Shown: one piece after another, positions 31,802 to 42,799 of the stretch
Layout: each line of letters opens with the position of its first letter
Position numbering within the stretch: the first letter of the stretch is position 1
Assembly (NCBI RefSeq): GCF_008710145.1
Contig: NZ_VYKL01000035.1
Coordinates: 1 to 64,000, forward strand
Direction: 5' to 3'
DNA: 64,000 bases
From: Niallia endozanthoxylica
GTDB taxonomy: Bacteria > Bacillota > Bacilli > Bacillales > Cytobacillaceae
Position numbers and translations under genes: made by a program
Notes under the pieces: model-generated
Database searches by the model: none
What the model was told of the DNA's origin: nothing
What the model saw: the letters and a program-made list of their open reading frames with translations, nothing else

Positions 31802-31831
31802 TTTGACCTTATTTGACCATCAGTGTATGAT
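31802..31831 (+). promoter_or_regulatory. clpP promoter with overlapping CtsR operator
   Basis: TTTGACCTTATTTGACC at 31802-31818 is the exact complement of the CtsR heptad repeat GGTCAAA-N3-GGTCAAA. TTGACC (31803-31808) also serves as -35, 17 bp before TATGAT (31826-31831). CtsR repression until heat or protein stress is expected. Confidence 0.9.
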
Positions 31832-31910
31832 TAAATTACGAACAGCTTTAGGATGAGAGTACCCTTTCTATCGCTGCTGAACCTATTGTAACGAGAAGGA
31901 GGATATAGAA

Positions 31911-32519
31911 ATGAATTTAATCCCAACAGTTATTGAACAAACAAACCGTGGAGAAAGAGCATATGACATTTATTCCCGACTATTAAAAGACCGTATCATT
32001 ATGTTAGGAAGCGGGATTGATGATAACGTAGCAAACTCCATTGTTGCTCAATTATTATTCCTTGAAGCGGAAAATCCTGAGAAAGACATATCCATTTATA
32101 TCAACAGCCCTGGCGGCAGCATTACAGCTGGAATGGCCATCTATGATACCATGCAGTTTATTAAACCAGACGTACAAACAATTTGTATCGGTATGGCTGC
32201 ATCAATGGGTGCTTTCTTACTTACTGCAGGAACACCTGGAAAGCGCTATGCTCTTCCAAACGCAGAAGTAATGATTCACCAACCACTTGGCGGTGCCCAA
32301 GGTCAGGCAACTGAAATTGAAATTGCAGCAAAAAGAATTCTATTCTTACGTGAAAAATTAAATACCATTCTTTCTGAGCGTACTGGTCAGCCGCTTGAAG
32401 TGATTGCACGTGATACAGATCGTGATAACTTCATGACAGCTGAAAGAGCAAAAGAATATGGCTTAATTGACCATATCATTTCTCGCAGCAGCGCTGTTGA
32501 AAAGAAAAACGATAAATAA
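31911..32519 (+). CDS. clpP: ATP-dependent Clp protease proteolytic subunit
   Basis: The 202-residue protein has the catalytic triad Ser98 (GMAASMGAF), His123 (VMIHQPLG) and an Asp near 172 (DTDRDNFM). It forms the double-heptamer chamber used by ClpC, ClpX and ClpE. AGGAGGA precedes the ATG. Confidence 0.98.
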   Translation: MNLIPTVIEQTNRGERAYDIYSRLLKDRIIMLGSGIDDNVANSIVAQLLFLEAENPEKDISIYINSPGGSITAGMAIYDTMQFIKPDVQTICIGMAASMGAFLLTAGTPGKRYALPNAEVMIHQPLGGAQGQATEIEIAAKRILFLREKLNTILSERTGQPLEVIARDTDRDNFMTAERAKEYGLIDHIISRSSAVEKKNDK

Positions 32520-32529
32520 ATAAATAAAT

Positions 32530-32650
32530 AAAGCGGAAGCGCCTTGTTCACCCCCGACAAGCACAAGACGAGCCTCACGGAAAGGTGTTCTTTATCTTTC
32601 TGGGAGGATTGGCTTGTGACCTCGAGGGGGTAAGCGCTGTAGCTAGGCAG
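32530..32650. repeat. Dispersed structured repeat downstream of clpP
   Basis: A 120-bp GC-richer segment starts AGCGGAAGCGCC and ends GTAAGCGCTGTAGC. Internal palindromes include CACCCCCGAC/CTCGAGGGGGT and GACGAGCCTCACGG/TGGGAGGATTGGC. Segments of this type occur as dispersed repeats in Bacillus genomes, which is from general knowledge. It lies between clpP and the convergent terminator. Confidence 0.6.
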
Positions 32651-32692
32651 TTATCGTTGTTAAGAAGCCAAACTACATATGACCTTTAAAAG

Positions 32693-32732
32693 AAAAACTC
32701 GCATGCGTGTAATGCTGCGAGTTTTTCTTTTT
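32693..32732. terminator. Terminator between clpP and crh
   Basis: AAAAACTCGCA and TGCGAGTTTTT form an 11-bp stem with T runs on both sides, serving the convergent clpP and crh transcripts. Confidence 0.85.
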
Positions 32733-32757
32733 TCTTTTATTTAGATAAGTGGCAGCA

Positions 32758-33015
32758 TTAACCTTCCTGCTGGATATACTTAGATAGTTCTTCGATTGCC
32801 TCGTTTTCATCACTTCCCTCTGCACTTAAAAGAACCGTACTGCCTGAACTAACGGCAAGGCTCATCAGCCCCATAATACTTTTCGCATTTACTTTCTTTC
32901 CATCTTTTTCTAAAAAGACATTTGATGAAAATCGATTGGCTTCTTGAACGAACAATGCTGCAGGACGAGCTTGCAAACCTGTTTTCAATTTCACTTCAAC
33001 CTGTTTTTCTACCAT
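32758..33015 (-). CDS. crh: HPr-like catabolite repression protein Crh
   Basis: The 85-residue protein is HPr-like but has Gln at position 15 (TGLQARPAA) instead of His, so it cannot take phosphate from enzyme I. Ser46 (NAKSIMGLMS) is kept for HPr kinase, whose gene is also in this window. Crh-Ser-P is a CcpA co-repressor. It lies downstream of whiA, as in the B. subtilis yvcI-yvcJ-yvcK-yvcL-crh cluster. Confidence 0.95.
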   Translation of the reverse strand: MVEKQVEVKLKTGLQARPAALFVQEANRFSSNVFLEKDGKKVNAKSIMGLMSLAVSSGSTVLLSAEGSDENEAIEELSKYIQQEG

Positions 33016-33150
33016 CTCTTATAATCCTCCTAATTGTTATCTATAACGGGAATATACCCAAATTGTAACTGAAGTTTAATACTTTATTTGTTAAATATTT
33101 GCAAATTTTCTTCATGATTATATTATACTAATGGATTGTTAATACTATTT

Positions 33151-33253
33151 ATCAAATTCACCCGTCGAATTTGCGCCCAGATTTTTATTGAGCTTGCTCG
33201 GGTAAAATACCTTTAAAAAATCGCAAGGCTCGCCGGAGGCTTAACTTCAGAAT
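33151..33253. repeat. Dispersed repeat, copy 1
   Basis: The segment with GAATTTGCGCCC, GCTCG, then AAAAAATCGCAAGGCTCGCC and GGAGGCTT recurs at 51796-51893. Between whiA and crh it could act as a transcript-stabilising hairpin region. Confidence 0.65.
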
Positions 33254-33257
33254 GAAG

Positions 33258-34199
33258 TTAAACTTTTTGACCTTTTCGTAACTTTTCTGCGATTTCATCA
33301 ATCTTTCGAAGTCGATGATTGATGCCTGATTTGCTAATCATTCCTCCAGAGACCATTTCACCTAATTCTTTTAGCGTAACATCCTGGTAATGAACGCGGA
33401 GCTGGGCAATTTCCCTCAATTTTTCGGGTAATACCTCTAAGCCGACGGTTTCTTGAATATATTTGATATTTTCAACTTGGCGAATCGCTGCCCCTATCGT
33501 TTTATTTAAATTAGCTGTTTCACAATTAACCAAGCGGTTAACAGAATTTCTCATATCACGAACAATCCGGACATCCTCAAAACGTAATAAGGCATTGTTG
33601 GCTCCAATGATAATCAAAAAGTCAGTTATTTTTTCAGCTTCTTTTAAATAAGTGATAAATCCCTTCTTGCGTTCCAGTGTCTTACTGTTCAAATCAAATG
33701 AGTTCATGAGTTCACAAAGTGAATCATTATGCTCTTTATAGAGTGTAGCAATTTCAAGATGATAGGAGGAAGTCTCTGGATTATTGACAGAGCCACCTGC
33801 CAAAAATGCTCCTCGTAAATAGGAACGCTTACAGCATTTTTTCTCGATTAATTCTGGAGAAATGCTGTTTTGGAATTCAAAACTTTCTCCTATTATTTTT
33901 AAATCTTCTATTATACCACGGGCATTTTCGACCATTCTTACAATGTACACATTGTTTTTCTTTAAACGCATTTTTTTTCGAACTAAAAGTTCCACACCAA
34001 CGGTATAATATTTTTTAATTAAAGTATATATTCTTCTTGCAATAGCCGCGTTCTCTGTTTGAATATCAACGGCCAACTTTCTATTTGTAAAAGAGAGGGA
34101 GCCATTCATTTGTATCAGCGCTGATAATTCGGCCCTTCCACAACAGTCTTTTACCTCTAAATTTGTTAGTTCTTTTTTTGTCTCTGAAGCGAAAGACAT
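33258..34199 (-). CDS. whiA: WhiA/YvcL DNA-binding protein
   Basis: The 313-residue protein has the homing-endonuclease-like N-terminal fold ([12 protein letters not shown], then a [15 protein letters not shown] motif near 125) and a C-terminal helix-turn-helix ([17 protein letters not shown], near 265-290). WhiA affects cell division and chromosome segregation in Bacillus. The ATG at 34199 has GGGGGGTG five bases upstream; a TTG 21 bp earlier is less likely. Confidence 0.94.
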   Translation of the reverse strand: MSFASETKKELTNLEVKDCCGRAELSALIQMNGSLSFTNRKLAVDIQTENAAIARRIYTLIKKYYTVGVELLVRKKMRLKKNNVYIVRMVENARGIIEDLKIIGESFEFQNSISPELIEKKCCKRSYLRGAFLAGGSVNNPETSSYHLEIATLYKEHNDSLCELMNSFDLNSKTLERKKGFITYLKEAEKITDFLIIIGANNALLRFEDVRIVRDMRNSVNRLVNCETANLNKTIGAAIRQVENIKYIQETVGLEVLPEKLREIAQLRVHYQDVTLKELGEMVSGGMISKSGINHRLRKIDEIAEKLRKGQKV

Positions 34200-34234
34200 T
34201 GCTGCACCCCCCTGTGACAACTCCTATTTATTTA

Positions 34235-35218
34235 TTACGCATGATGATGCTTTTTGGTTTCATCTATTAGTAAAGAATATAAAATCTTTGCCACTTCATT
34301 TGTATCATGACGAATCACACCATTTTCAAGACTCACAATTTCTCCGTAGATGACCTCAAGTCCTAAATCATACAGGTTGCTGACATCGAAATGAACTGGC
34401 TTTGCAGCTTCTTCGCTGTACCGTTTTTGAATTTCCTCTGGAATATCTTCACTGTTCACGAGGATTGTATCAATAAATGGTTCTTTCAAATGGTCATATA
34501 TTGCCTGCACATGATCACTTGCTGTAAAATCATGTGTTTCTCCTGCCTGTGTCATTAAGTTACAGATATATACCTTTTTCGCTTTAGCACGGCAAACCTC
34601 ATCACCGATTTTCGGAACGAGAAGATTCGGCAGTATACTTGTATAAAGGCTCCCCGGACCAATAATAATTAAATCCGCGGTCCGAATAGCCTGAATCGCT
34701 TCTGGAAGCGGTTTAATATTTTCCGGTGTTAAAAACACACGTTTGATTCTTTTTCCTGAATAAGGAATTTTGGATTCCCCTGAAATCATATGACCGTCCT
34801 CAAGCTCAGCATGAAGCACGACACTTTGATTAGCAGCGGGCAATACTTTTCCATGAACATTCAGCACTCTGCTCATTTCCTGGATTGCATACATGAAGTT
34901 ACCTGTAATGGAGGTCATCGCCGCGAGAATTAAATTCCCGAGCGAATGGCCTGATAATTCATTAGCAGACTTAAATCGATGCTGGAACATTTCTTCAATT
35001 AATGGCTCCACATCTGAAAGTGCGGCCAAAACATTACGAACATCGCCAGGAGGTGGAATATTCAACTCATTCCTGAGTCTTCCCGAGCTTCCGCCATCAT
35101 CGGCAACGGTCACAATTGCCGTTATATCCACGGGATATTTTTTCAATCCCCGTAATAATACCGGCAATCCTGTTCCGCCGCCAATTATAACGATACTCGG
35201 CTTCCCTTTTTGCGTCAT
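34235..35218 (-). CDS. yvcK: GlmR/YvcK, gluconeogenic-growth factor
   Basis: The 327-residue protein has the CofD-like fold with [17 protein letters not shown] near 10-26, [14 protein letters not shown] near 37-50 and the PPGDVRNVL motif near 55. YvcK binds UDP-GlcNAc and stimulates GlmS, linking carbon supply to the cell wall. Its ATG overlaps the rapZ stop by four bases. Confidence 0.95.
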   Translation of the reverse strand: MTQKGKPSIVIIGGGTGLPVLLRGLKKYPVDITAIVTVADDGGSSGRLRNELNIPPPGDVRNVLAALSDVEPLIEEMFQHRFKSANELSGHSLGNLILAAMTSITGNFMYAIQEMSRVLNVHGKVLPAANQSVVLHAELEDGHMISGESKIPYSGKRIKRVFLTPENIKPLPEAIQAIRTADLIIIGPGSLYTSILPNLLVPKIGDEVCRAKAKKVYICNLMTQAGETHDFTASDHVQAIYDHLKEPFIDTILVNSEDIPEEIQKRYSEEAAKPVHFDVSNLYDLGLEVIYGEIVSLENGVIRHDTNEVAKILYSLLIDETKKHHHA

Positions 35219-36108
35219 GTGTGTGGTTCCTTTCTTTTCTGAATGTCACGATGCGAAATACGAGTATGATAATCCTTTTCGAAATGATGACCGATATATT
35301 CTGCCAATGCAACAGAGCGGTGCTGACCACCCGTACAACCAATTGCAATGACCAACTGCGCTTTTCCTTCACGCTTATAATGCGGCAACATAAAGGTAAG
35401 CAGATCCGTTACTTTTTCAAGGAATTTATGTGTCTCATTCCATTTTAAAACATAGCTGGATACTTCAGCATCTAAGCCAGTCAGCGGCCGCATCCGGTCA
35501 ATGTAATGCGGATTTGGTAAAAAGCGAACATCAAACACAAGATCTGCATCAATTGGGATTCCATGTTTAAAACCGAATGACATGACGTTTACCGTAAAGG
35601 CAGCTTTTTTGTTTGAAGAAAACTCCGTTAAGATTTTTTCTCGTAGCTCCCGCGGCTTCATCAATGATGTATTATAAATCATTTGGGCTCTTCCTTTTAA
35701 ATCCGCAAGTAATGCTCTTTCATTCTGGATTCCTTCAAGCGGAAGACCGGTTCCTGCCAGCGGATGCTTTCTTCGCGTTTCCTTATATCTTCTAACAAGA
35801 GCCTCGTCATCAGCCTCAAGAAACAAAATTTGCGGTGTCGCCCAAGAGCTTTCCACCAAATCATCTAACGCTTTAAAGAGGTCATCAAAAAACTCTCTTC
35901 CACGTAAATCCATTACTAAAGCTACTTTATTCATCTTATTCCCTGATTCTTTCATCAGTTCAAGAAACTTCGGAAGCAGAGTAGGAGGTAAATTATCAAC
36001 ACAGAAAAAACCTAAATCTTCAAAACTCTGAATGGCAACTGTTTTTCCTGCACCTGACATACCTGTTATTATCACTACTTGAGAATCATTAAGCGATCCG
36101 GTACTCAT
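35215..36108 (-). CDS. rapZ: RapZ-type nucleotide-binding protein YvcJ
   Basis: The 297-residue protein has a Walker A motif GMSGAGKT near 15-22, and the C-terminal [11 protein letters not shown] phosphate-binding motif near 262-272. In B. subtilis YvcJ hydrolyses GTP; in E. coli RapZ controls GlmS mRNA via small RNAs. The gene starts a tight cluster with yvcK and whiA. The ATG has GGAGGA upstream. Confidence 0.95.
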   Translation of the reverse strand: MSTGSLNDSQVVIITGMSGAGKTVAIQSFEDLGFFCVDNLPPTLLPKFLELMKESGNKMNKVALVMDLRGREFFDDLFKALDDLVESSWATPQILFLEADDEALVRRYKETRRKHPLAGTGLPLEGIQNERALLADLKGRAQMIYNTSLMKPRELREKILTEFSSNKKAAFTVNVMSFGFKHGIPIDADLVFDVRFLPNPHYIDRMRPLTGLDAEVSSYVLKWNETHKFLEKVTDLLTFMLPHYKREGKAQLVIAIGCTGGQHRSVALAEYIGHHFEKDYHTRISHRDIQKRKEPHT

Positions 36109-36136
36109 TCTTTTGTCCTCCTCCTTGTAAAAAACA

Positions 36137-36273
36137 GGCTGTGTTATGGGCTAATTGTTGATAGATGGCCTGTCGTGTATGCAGCCATGTCTCCGGTTCA
36201 GAATGAATCACTGAATGGACGCGTACGCCACAGGCCATTTATGTATCAACATCATTTTGACACAGACAAAGCC
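36137..36273. mobile_element. MITE-like element between nudix and rapZ genes
   Basis: The ends GGCTGTGTTA and (complement) GGCTTTGTCTGTG run inward to TTGATA and ATGGCCTGT on both sides, giving an imperfect inverted repeat of about 40 bp in 137 bp. An inner hairpin lies around CCGGTTCAGAATGAATCACTG. The ends resemble those at 63836 and 566. Confidence 0.5.
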
Positions 36274-36307
36274 GCTGTCATTTGCTTTGTCTAATACCCT
36301 TCAATCA

Positions 36308-36766
36308 TCAACTTGGATCCAAGCGATAACTTAGCAATTCAAAATCGGGTGTATATGTGAACGTTCCGTATATCATGCCATTTCCGTGCACCATATAATC
36401 TAATATATGATAGTCACCTTCCGCCATTGGCAGATTTTTTAGTTCATTAATGGGCTGCCAACGAATAATTCCTTCATCTGATTCATCTAAATGCAAGCCA
36501 TCCGCATCTTTGGAGAAAAACGTAAACATCATCCACTCGTTTACAATTTGATCCCCATCCTTCATGATAAAGGTAAAGATTCCTTTAATATTTGGATTTC
36601 GCAAATAAATTCCTGTTTCTTCTCTGAATTCACGGATACATGAATCTCTGACCGATTCACCCGGCTCCATTTTACCGCCAGGCGCCACCCACCAATTACG
36701 TCGCGGCTTTTGCAGCAATAATACTTTATCATCCTTCAGTAATACACAATTCGTTACTCGCTGCAT
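36308..36766 (-). CDS. Nudix hydrolase (YvcI family)
   Basis: The 152-residue protein has a complete Nudix box: GGKMEPGESVRDSCIREFREETG-type pattern near 29-51 (G-x5-E-x7-REUxEE). It would hydrolyse a nucleoside diphosphate linked to another group; the substrate is unknown. AGGAGGTG lies six bases before the ATG at 36766. It heads the yvc cluster, but a MITE-like element separates it from rapZ. Confidence 0.88.
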   Translation of the reverse strand: MQRVTNCVLLKDDKVLLLQKPRRNWWVAPGGKMEPGESVRDSCIREFREETGIYLRNPNIKGIFTFIMKDGDQIVNEWMMFTFFSKDADGLHLDESDEGIIRWQPINELKNLPMAEGDYHILDYMVHGNGMIYGTFTYTPDFELLSYRLDPS

Positions 36767-37052
36767 CTTATACACCTCCTAATCCAAACAACGTAATATC
36801 CATTCATTTATGTACTAGCCAACTTTATCAAAAAGTATGCAATACTTATAATTAAATTCGTCCCTTAACTTCACAAGTAGAGAGCTTCTGCTGAATGAAG
36901 TTAAATCGCAACTATTTCCATTTATTATACTATGTTTATGAGGTCGTCACAATGGATATAGTCTCCATTAAGTCGCCCCCTCTTAGTAGAAACAAATAAC
37001 GAATCCACTTTAAGAACTTTCTAAATCGTTCTTTATACTAAACCCTTATAAA
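36767..37052. other. AT-rich gap upstream of the nudix gene
   Basis: About 280 bases with no credible gene or palindrome beyond short ones. It presumably holds the promoter of the nudix-rapZ cluster, but I see no clear -35/-10 pair. Confidence 0.4.
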
Positions 37053-37082
37053 CAAAAAATAGCACAGGCAGTTGCCTGTGCT
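37053..37082 (-). terminator. Terminator after trxB
   Basis: AGCACAGGCA and TGCCTGTGCT form a ten-bp stem, followed on the minus strand by ATTTTTTG. It lies 160 bp after trxB; the interval holds no gene. Confidence 0.75.
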
Positions 37083-37244
37083 TGTAAAGGAATAACTATC
37101 TTAAAGGGGGTCAATTTCTATTTTTATCATACCTTAATTATATTTCGTTCTTGTTACAAAACAATTAAATCCAAGTGAATTTTCCCAATGGGGAACCCCT
37201 AAAGAAACCGCTTGTTTTCCCAAAGAATCTTTTCTATTCACTAA

Positions 37245-38234
<990 letters not shown>

Positions 38235-38328
38235 CTAGTTATTTGAACTGCTGAACCATTCATCATAATAGGTCAAATACCCCTATCCCTATCCTATAAA
38301 ACAACGGTTTGGATGTCCATCTATATGC

Positions 38329-39828
38329 TCACTGCAGGTATCCATTTACCAATGTAATGTATTTTCTTAATGTAGAAGGTGATAATCCATATTGTTTGGC
38401 CACGAGTTTCTGCGAGGATTTTTCATTTCTCAGCTTTTTCCAAACATATTCCGTTGCGGCAGCCAAAGCATCCTTATTTTTTAAAGCGATATTTGCCTCA
38501 CTCATTTCAACAAAGATGGAAAACCACATTAAATAAAGTCCCGCTTCAACGGTTCCAATTGGATGATGGTGTTCATATAGTGCTTTTGCTGTTTCATGAG
38601 CCACGACAAGCTGGCTACTATCTATCTTGCCCACTTTCACCATGTTTACATATTGATTTTCAAGTGAAGAAAATTTATCATTTTTCACAATTTCTTTTGA
38701 CGATAACCAGGTCTCTTTTTTCTCGGAAAGAGAAATAAGGAAAAGAGCGAATAATCTTTCCTCAATATAATCACTTTCTAATTTTTTTAAGATAGTGGTG
38801 TCATGTTCTTCAAAGCCGTCTTCATGATGTTGTTCTTCATTCCAGGGCTCAAGACCATCCTTCCCTGGATTCAGCTCAAGCACCTTATCCCATAAAGAAC
38901 GGGCAAGCTGTTCTTTTCCTGTAAAATAAGCCGCATAGGAAAACCAGTAGTAATAAGACCCGTCACCTTCATATCCATGTTTATAAAGCTTGCGAAACCA
39001 GTTGTACGCTGGTTCATACTCACCAATTAAGGCAAACGTAGCTCCTAACTTAAACTGATGCTCAGTTAAAATAGGCTTTACCTTTTTTAATACATTAGAA
39101 ATCGCTGCCGTTTCTTTTTCATCTTTTTGGAAATAGGCAAACACAAGCTTGTTACACATGGCATGTAAATTGCCTGGATTCTTTTCCATAACTAAATCCA
39201 ATGTTTTTGCCGCTTTTTCAAGCTCCCCTAAATAAAAATAAGCAAGGGCTAAATTATTGTAAGCAGACCAGTATTCAGGAAATTCCTCTATGACATTCTT
39301 TAACAGCTTAACAGCCTTCGGAAAATGTCCTGATTCAAGTAATTCTCTAGCCTGCTCCTGCTTTGTAATTAAATCATCCTGCTCATACAATTCATCATCT
39401 AGATCATCGGCTTCAAGGGTAAGAATTTCAAGAAGATCTTCTGCATCTTCAACAAATTCCCCGTCTTCCTCTTCTCGTAAATACAAAGTAACATGAGCAT
39501 AAGCATCTTTAAAATAGCCTAAATGTGCATAGTTATTGGCTAAGAAGTAATGGCACTCCATCATCTCTTCATCCAGCTCCTCGAGAATAAGATGAAGGAG
39601 TTCATTTGATTCCTTATATTCACCCATCTCGGTATGAATAATCGCCAATTGACAGACAATCATCGGCTCACCTGGTTCAAGCTGCATTGCTCGTTTTAAA
39701 TATTTAATTGCCTTATGAAAATCACGACGGTGAAAAGCCTTCAAGCCCTTAGAAAAATAATATTCACCCGTAGGGATAAATGACAATAACTGTCCTTTTG
39801 ATTTTTTAGCTTGAGAGTTTTTACTCAT
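38329..39828 (-). CDS. Tetratricopeptide repeat protein (YvcD-like)
   Basis: The 499-residue protein has TPR-type repeats in the first 280 residues (KGLKAFHRRDFHKAIKYLKRA, NNLALAYFYLGELEKAAKTL and others), an acidic linker (DDLDDELYEQDD), and a C-terminal conserved region ending in a helix-turn-helix-like AKQYGLSPSTLRKYITLV. It corresponds in place to B. subtilis yvcD, between trxB and his. A scaffold role is likely, but no partner is known. GGAGG lies five bases before the ATG at 39828. Confidence 0.85.
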   Translation of the reverse strand: MSKNSQAKKSKGQLLSFIPTGEYYFSKGLKAFHRRDFHKAIKYLKRAMQLEPGEPMIVCQLAIIHTEMGEYKESNELLHLILEELDEEMMECHYFLANNYAHLGYFKDAYAHVTLYLREEEDGEFVEDAEDLLEILTLEADDLDDELYEQDDLITKQEQARELLESGHFPKAVKLLKNVIEEFPEYWSAYNNLALAYFYLGELEKAAKTLDLVMEKNPGNLHAMCNKLVFAYFQKDEKETAAISNVLKKVKPILTEHQFKLGATFALIGEYEPAYNWFRKLYKHGYEGDGSYYYWFSYAAYFTGKEQLARSLWDKVLELNPGKDGLEPWNEEQHHEDGFEEHDTTILKKLESDYIEERLFALFLISLSEKKETWLSSKEIVKNDKFSSLENQYVNMVKVGKIDSSQLVVAHETAKALYEHHHPIGTVEAGLYLMWFSIFVEMSEANIALKNKDALAAATEYVWKKLRNEKSSQKLVAKQYGLSPSTLRKYITLVNGYLQ

Positions 39829-39942
39829 GTAATCCTCCAACTGTTACAAATTAACAAATTTTATCCGCACACAACGTTCGCGGGCGGCTATTTCTGCTCA
39901 ACCAAACAATTATAACACACCCTTCACAAGGCAGAAAGTGCA

Positions 39943-40000
39943 AAAAAAAAGAGTGCCTGACACCACAAAAAGACAAATGTCTTTTCGTGGTGTCAGGCAC
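39943..40000 (-). terminator. Terminator of the his operon built from a TGCCTGACACC palindrome
   Basis: GTGCCTGACACCAC (39953-39966) and GTGGTGTCAGGCAC (39987-40000) extend through AAAAGACA/TGTCTTTT with a short loop; on the minus strand a run of nine T follows. The same palindrome core occurs at 23557 and 46851-46908. Confidence 0.85.
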
Positions 40001-40006
40001 CAGAAA

Positions 40007-40327
40007 TTATTTATTTTCTTTTTGGACATGTCTTTCTTGAAGAACGTTCAGAACTTCTTTGAATGGAAGCTCTTGTTCACGCAACAGGACAAGCAAGTGG
40101 TATAAAAGATCGGAAGCTTCCCATTTTAGTTCTTCTTGATCACGGTTCTTCGCCGCAATAATCACTTCGGATGCTTCTTCCCCGACTTTTTTCAGGATTT
40201 TATCCACACCTTTTTCAAAAAGATAGGTCGTATAAGCACCTTCAGGGCGTTCTTTTTCACGTTGATCGATAATGTTTTCTAAATCAATTAGGATTTGATA
40301 GTCTTCTAACTTTGCTGCCTTTGTCAC
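40007..40327 (-). CDS. hisE: Phosphoribosyl-ATP pyrophosphatase
   Basis: The 106-residue protein has the HisE pattern GAYTTYLFEKGVDKILKKVGEEASEV near 30-55 and EASDLLYHLLVLL near 70-82. It removes pyrophosphate from phosphoribosyl-ATP, the second step. The GTG at 40327 follows the hisI stop by four bases, with GAGGAGG nine bases upstream inside the hisI end. In B. subtilis this domain is fused to HisI; here it is a separate gene in another frame. Confidence 0.93.
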   Translation of the reverse strand: MTKAAKLEDYQILIDLENIIDQREKERPEGAYTTYLFEKGVDKILKKVGEEASEVIIAAKNRDQEELKWEASDLLYHLLVLLREQELPFKEVLNVLQERHVQKENK

Positions 40328-40331
40328 TTTC

Positions 40332-40658
40332 TTATTCCTCCTCTAAAATCCGCTCTGAAAAACAGCTGATTGCGCCTGTATGGCAGGCAGGACCAGCCGG
40401 TTGGACGAGTAATACAATAGCATCTCGGTCACAGTCAAGCTTCATCTCCACAATCTTCTGTGTATTTCCGCTTGTTGCCCCTTTGTGCCATAATTCCTGG
40501 CGTGAACGGCTGTAAAACCAGGTTTCTCTTGTTTCAATCGATTTCTCCAGAGAAGTCCGATTCATATAAGCAAGGGTTAAAACTTCCTTCGTAGTGGCAT
40601 CTTGAACGATCGCAGGGATTAAGCCTTGTGAATCCCATTTCAGATTTTCCATATTCAT
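40332..40658 (-). CDS. hisI: Phosphoribosyl-AMP cyclohydrolase
   Basis: The 108-residue protein has the HisI pattern [35 protein letters not shown] and the zinc and Mg ligands in DCDRDA and CHTGAISCF. It opens the purine ring of phosphoribosyl-AMP, third step. Its ATG overlaps the hisF stop. It stops with the cyclohydrolase domain rather than continuing into HisE. Confidence 0.95.
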   Translation of the reverse strand: MNMENLKWDSQGLIPAIVQDATTKEVLTLAYMNRTSLEKSIETRETWFYSRSRQELWHKGATSGNTQKIVEMKLDCDRDAIVLLVQPAGPACHTGAISCFSERILEEE

Positions 40659-41413
40659 CGGACATTCACACCTTTTTCCCTTAGATAGGCTTTCACTTCA
40701 TGTACAGACGTTTCTTTATAATGGAAAATAGAAGCGGCAAGGGCTGCATCTGCTTTTCCTTCTTTAAACGCCTCTTCAAAATGTTTCGCATTTCCTGCAC
40801 CGCCTGAAGCAATCACCGGAACAGTCACGGCTTCACTGACTGCTTTTGTTAAAGCAAGATCAAAACCTTTTTTCTCTCCATCAGAATCCATACTTGTCAG
40901 GAGGATCTCACCTGCACCCCGCTCAACAACTTCTTTAGCCCAAGATATAACTTCTTTATCAACTGGTGTTCTGCCCCCGTGAGTATAAACACGCCAAGAG
41001 CCTAGTTCTTCGTCATATTTCGCATCAATGGCCACAACAATACATTGAGAACCGAAAAAGTCTGCCCCTTCTGTGATTAATTCCGGACGATTCACCGCAG
41101 CTGTATTTAATGAAACCTTGTCAGCACCGGCACGTAACATGCGTTTCATGTCTTCAAGCGAATTAATGCCGCCTCCGACTGTAAATGGAATGGCAAGCTC
41201 TGATGCCACATCCTTTACCACATCAACCATTGTTTTACGCCCTTCATGTGAGGCAGAAATATCTAGAAACACCAATTCATCTGCCCCTTGCTCATCATAA
41301 AAACGGGCAAGCTCCACCGGATCACCCGCATCACGCAGCTGAACAAATTGAATCCCTTTCACCACTCGTCCATCTTTCACATCAAGGCATGGGATAATTC
41401 TTTTCGTAATCAT
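40655..41413 (-). CDS. hisF: Imidazole glycerol phosphate synthase cyclase subunit
   Basis: The 252-residue TIM barrel has the catalytic Asp in [14 protein letters not shown] near 11 and a second Asp near 130 (VVAIDAKYD), plus the phosphate-binding VGGGI and ASGGAG motifs. It uses ammonia from HisH to make imidazole glycerol phosphate and AICAR. Its ATG overlaps the hisA stop as TAATG. Confidence 0.97.
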   Translation of the reverse strand: MITKRIIPCLDVKDGRVVKGIQFVQLRDAGDPVELARFYDEQGADELVFLDISASHEGRKTMVDVVKDVASELAIPFTVGGGINSLEDMKRMLRAGADKVSLNTAAVNRPELITEGADFFGSQCIVVAIDAKYDEELGSWRVYTHGGRTPVDKEVISWAKEVVERGAGEILLTSMDSDGEKKGFDLALTKAVSEAVTVPVIASGGAGNAKHFEEAFKEGKADAALAASIFHYKETSVHEVKAYLREKGVNVR

Positions 41414-42147
41414 TATACACCAACCTCTTTCAAAGCGTCAGAAACAGTAAAGCGTCCCTCGTAAATGGCTTTCCCGACAATCGCACCGCTGACACCTACC
41501 GCTTCAAATTCTTTTAAACGAGTTAAATCAGCCAGCGAGCTGACACCGCCAGAAGCAATGACCTGCTTGCCTGTTTCAGCAGCCAACAGTTTTACAGCTT
41601 CAACATTTGGACCTGAGAGCATGCCGTCTGTTGCAATATCAGTAAAAATAAATGTTTCCGCACCGGCATCTGCAAAGCGTTTGCCAACTTCGACTGCCTT
41701 TACTTCTGATGTATTTAACCAGCCGTGTGTCGCTACATAGCCGTTTTTCGCATCAAGGCCAATAGCAATCTGTTTACCGTACTTTTTCACCATTTCAATG
41801 GCAAACTCCGGATTAGAAATAGCAATACTGCCGATGATGACTCTTGTTACACCGTTATCCAAATAATGAACAATATCCTGTTCTGTACGAATTCCGCCGC
41901 CAATCTGAACATTGACGTTCAATTCTTTCGCCGCCTGAATCACAAATGTATCGTTCACACGCTTGCCGTCCTTCGCACCGTCCAGATCAACCATATGAAT
42001 CCACTGTGCACCCGCTTCTTTAAACGACCTTGCCATATCAAACGGAGAATCTCCATAAACCGTCTCCTGATTATAATCTCCTTGAATCAACCGAACACAC
42101 TTCCCGCCTCTCATATCAATAGCAGGATATATTGTAAAAGCCATCAT
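41413..42147 (-). CDS. hisA: ProFAR isomerase
   Basis: The 244-residue TIM barrel starts [20 protein letters not shown], with a catalytic Asp in AIDMRGG and another in [10 protein letters not shown] near 130. It performs the Amadori rearrangement of ProFAR. The ATG at 42147 has AAGGGGA four bases upstream and matches B. subtilis; an upstream ATG at 42171 is not needed. Confidence 0.96.
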   Translation of the reverse strand: MMAFTIYPAIDMRGGKCVRLIQGDYNQETVYGDSPFDMARSFKEAGAQWIHMVDLDGAKDGKRVNDTFVIQAAKELNVNVQIGGGIRTEQDIVHYLDNGVTRVIIGSIAISNPEFAIEMVKKYGKQIAIGLDAKNGYVATHGWLNTSEVKAVEVGKRFADAGAETFIFTDIATDGMLSGPNVEAVKLLAAETGKQVIASGGVSSLADLTRLKEFEAVGVSGAIVGKAIYEGRFTVSDALKEVGV

Positions 42148-42181
42148 CCGTTCCCCTTTCCTGAGATGCACCCTCTGTATT

Positions 42182-42799
42182 TTAGACCATTTTAGTAAAA
42201 TTCTTTAACAGTTCAACACCGAGTTTGCTGCTTTTTTCCGGGTGAAACTGCATGCCGAAGACATTATTTCTTCCAACTACGGCTGGGACTTCTTCATTAT
42301 AGGAAGCTGTTCCAATTAGAATGTTGTTATCGTTTGTTTTTACATAATAGGAATGAACAAAATAGGCATAATCCTCTTCCAAATTGGCAGTGATAGGCGA
42401 GCTGTTTTCCCATTTTAACCGATTCCAGCCCATATGCGGCACCTTGTAGGTTTCGCCACTTTCAGCTTGTCCTGGAAAGCGAACCACACGTCCTGGCAGA
42501 AGCGCGAGGCCTTTTGTTAGGCCGCCTTCTTCACTCTCTTCAAAAAGAAGCTGCATGCCAAGGCAAATGCCTAGAAGCGGCTTTCCTGTTTTTACATATT
42601 CGTGCAAGAAGCTGGTAAGTCCTGATTCATTAAGACGGGCCATGGCATCCTTGAAAGCACCAACTCCGGGAAGGATTAAGCCATCTGCTTTCGCCAGTTC
42701 AACCGGGTCCTCCGAGAGGAAAAATGGTACTTCCAAACGTTTCAGAGCCTGACTGACACTGAATAAATTCCCCATTCCATAATCAACAATTCCTATCAT
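42182..42799 (-). CDS. hisH: Imidazole glycerol phosphate synthase glutamine amidotransferase subunit
   Basis: The 205-residue class I amidotransferase has the nucleophile Cys in [12 protein letters not shown] near 79, the oxyanion PGVGAF motif, and His-Glu in MQFHPEKS near 185. It supplies ammonia to HisF. Confidence 0.97.
   Translation of the reverse strand: MIGIVDYGMGNLFSVSQALKRLEVPFFLSEDPVELAKADGLILPGVGAFKDAMARLNESGLTSFLHEYVKTGKPLLGICLGMQLLFEESEEGGLTKGLALLPGRVVRFPGQAESGETYKVPHMGWNRLKWENSSPITANLEEDYAYFVHSYYVKTNDNNILIGTASYNEEVPAVVGRNNVFGMQFHPEKSSKLGVELLKNFTKMV

Noticed and set aside
40007-40658. Frameshifted pseudogene of a fused hisIE
   Set aside because: Both parts are intact, and hisE has its own GTG and ribosome-binding site; a split pair is simpler.
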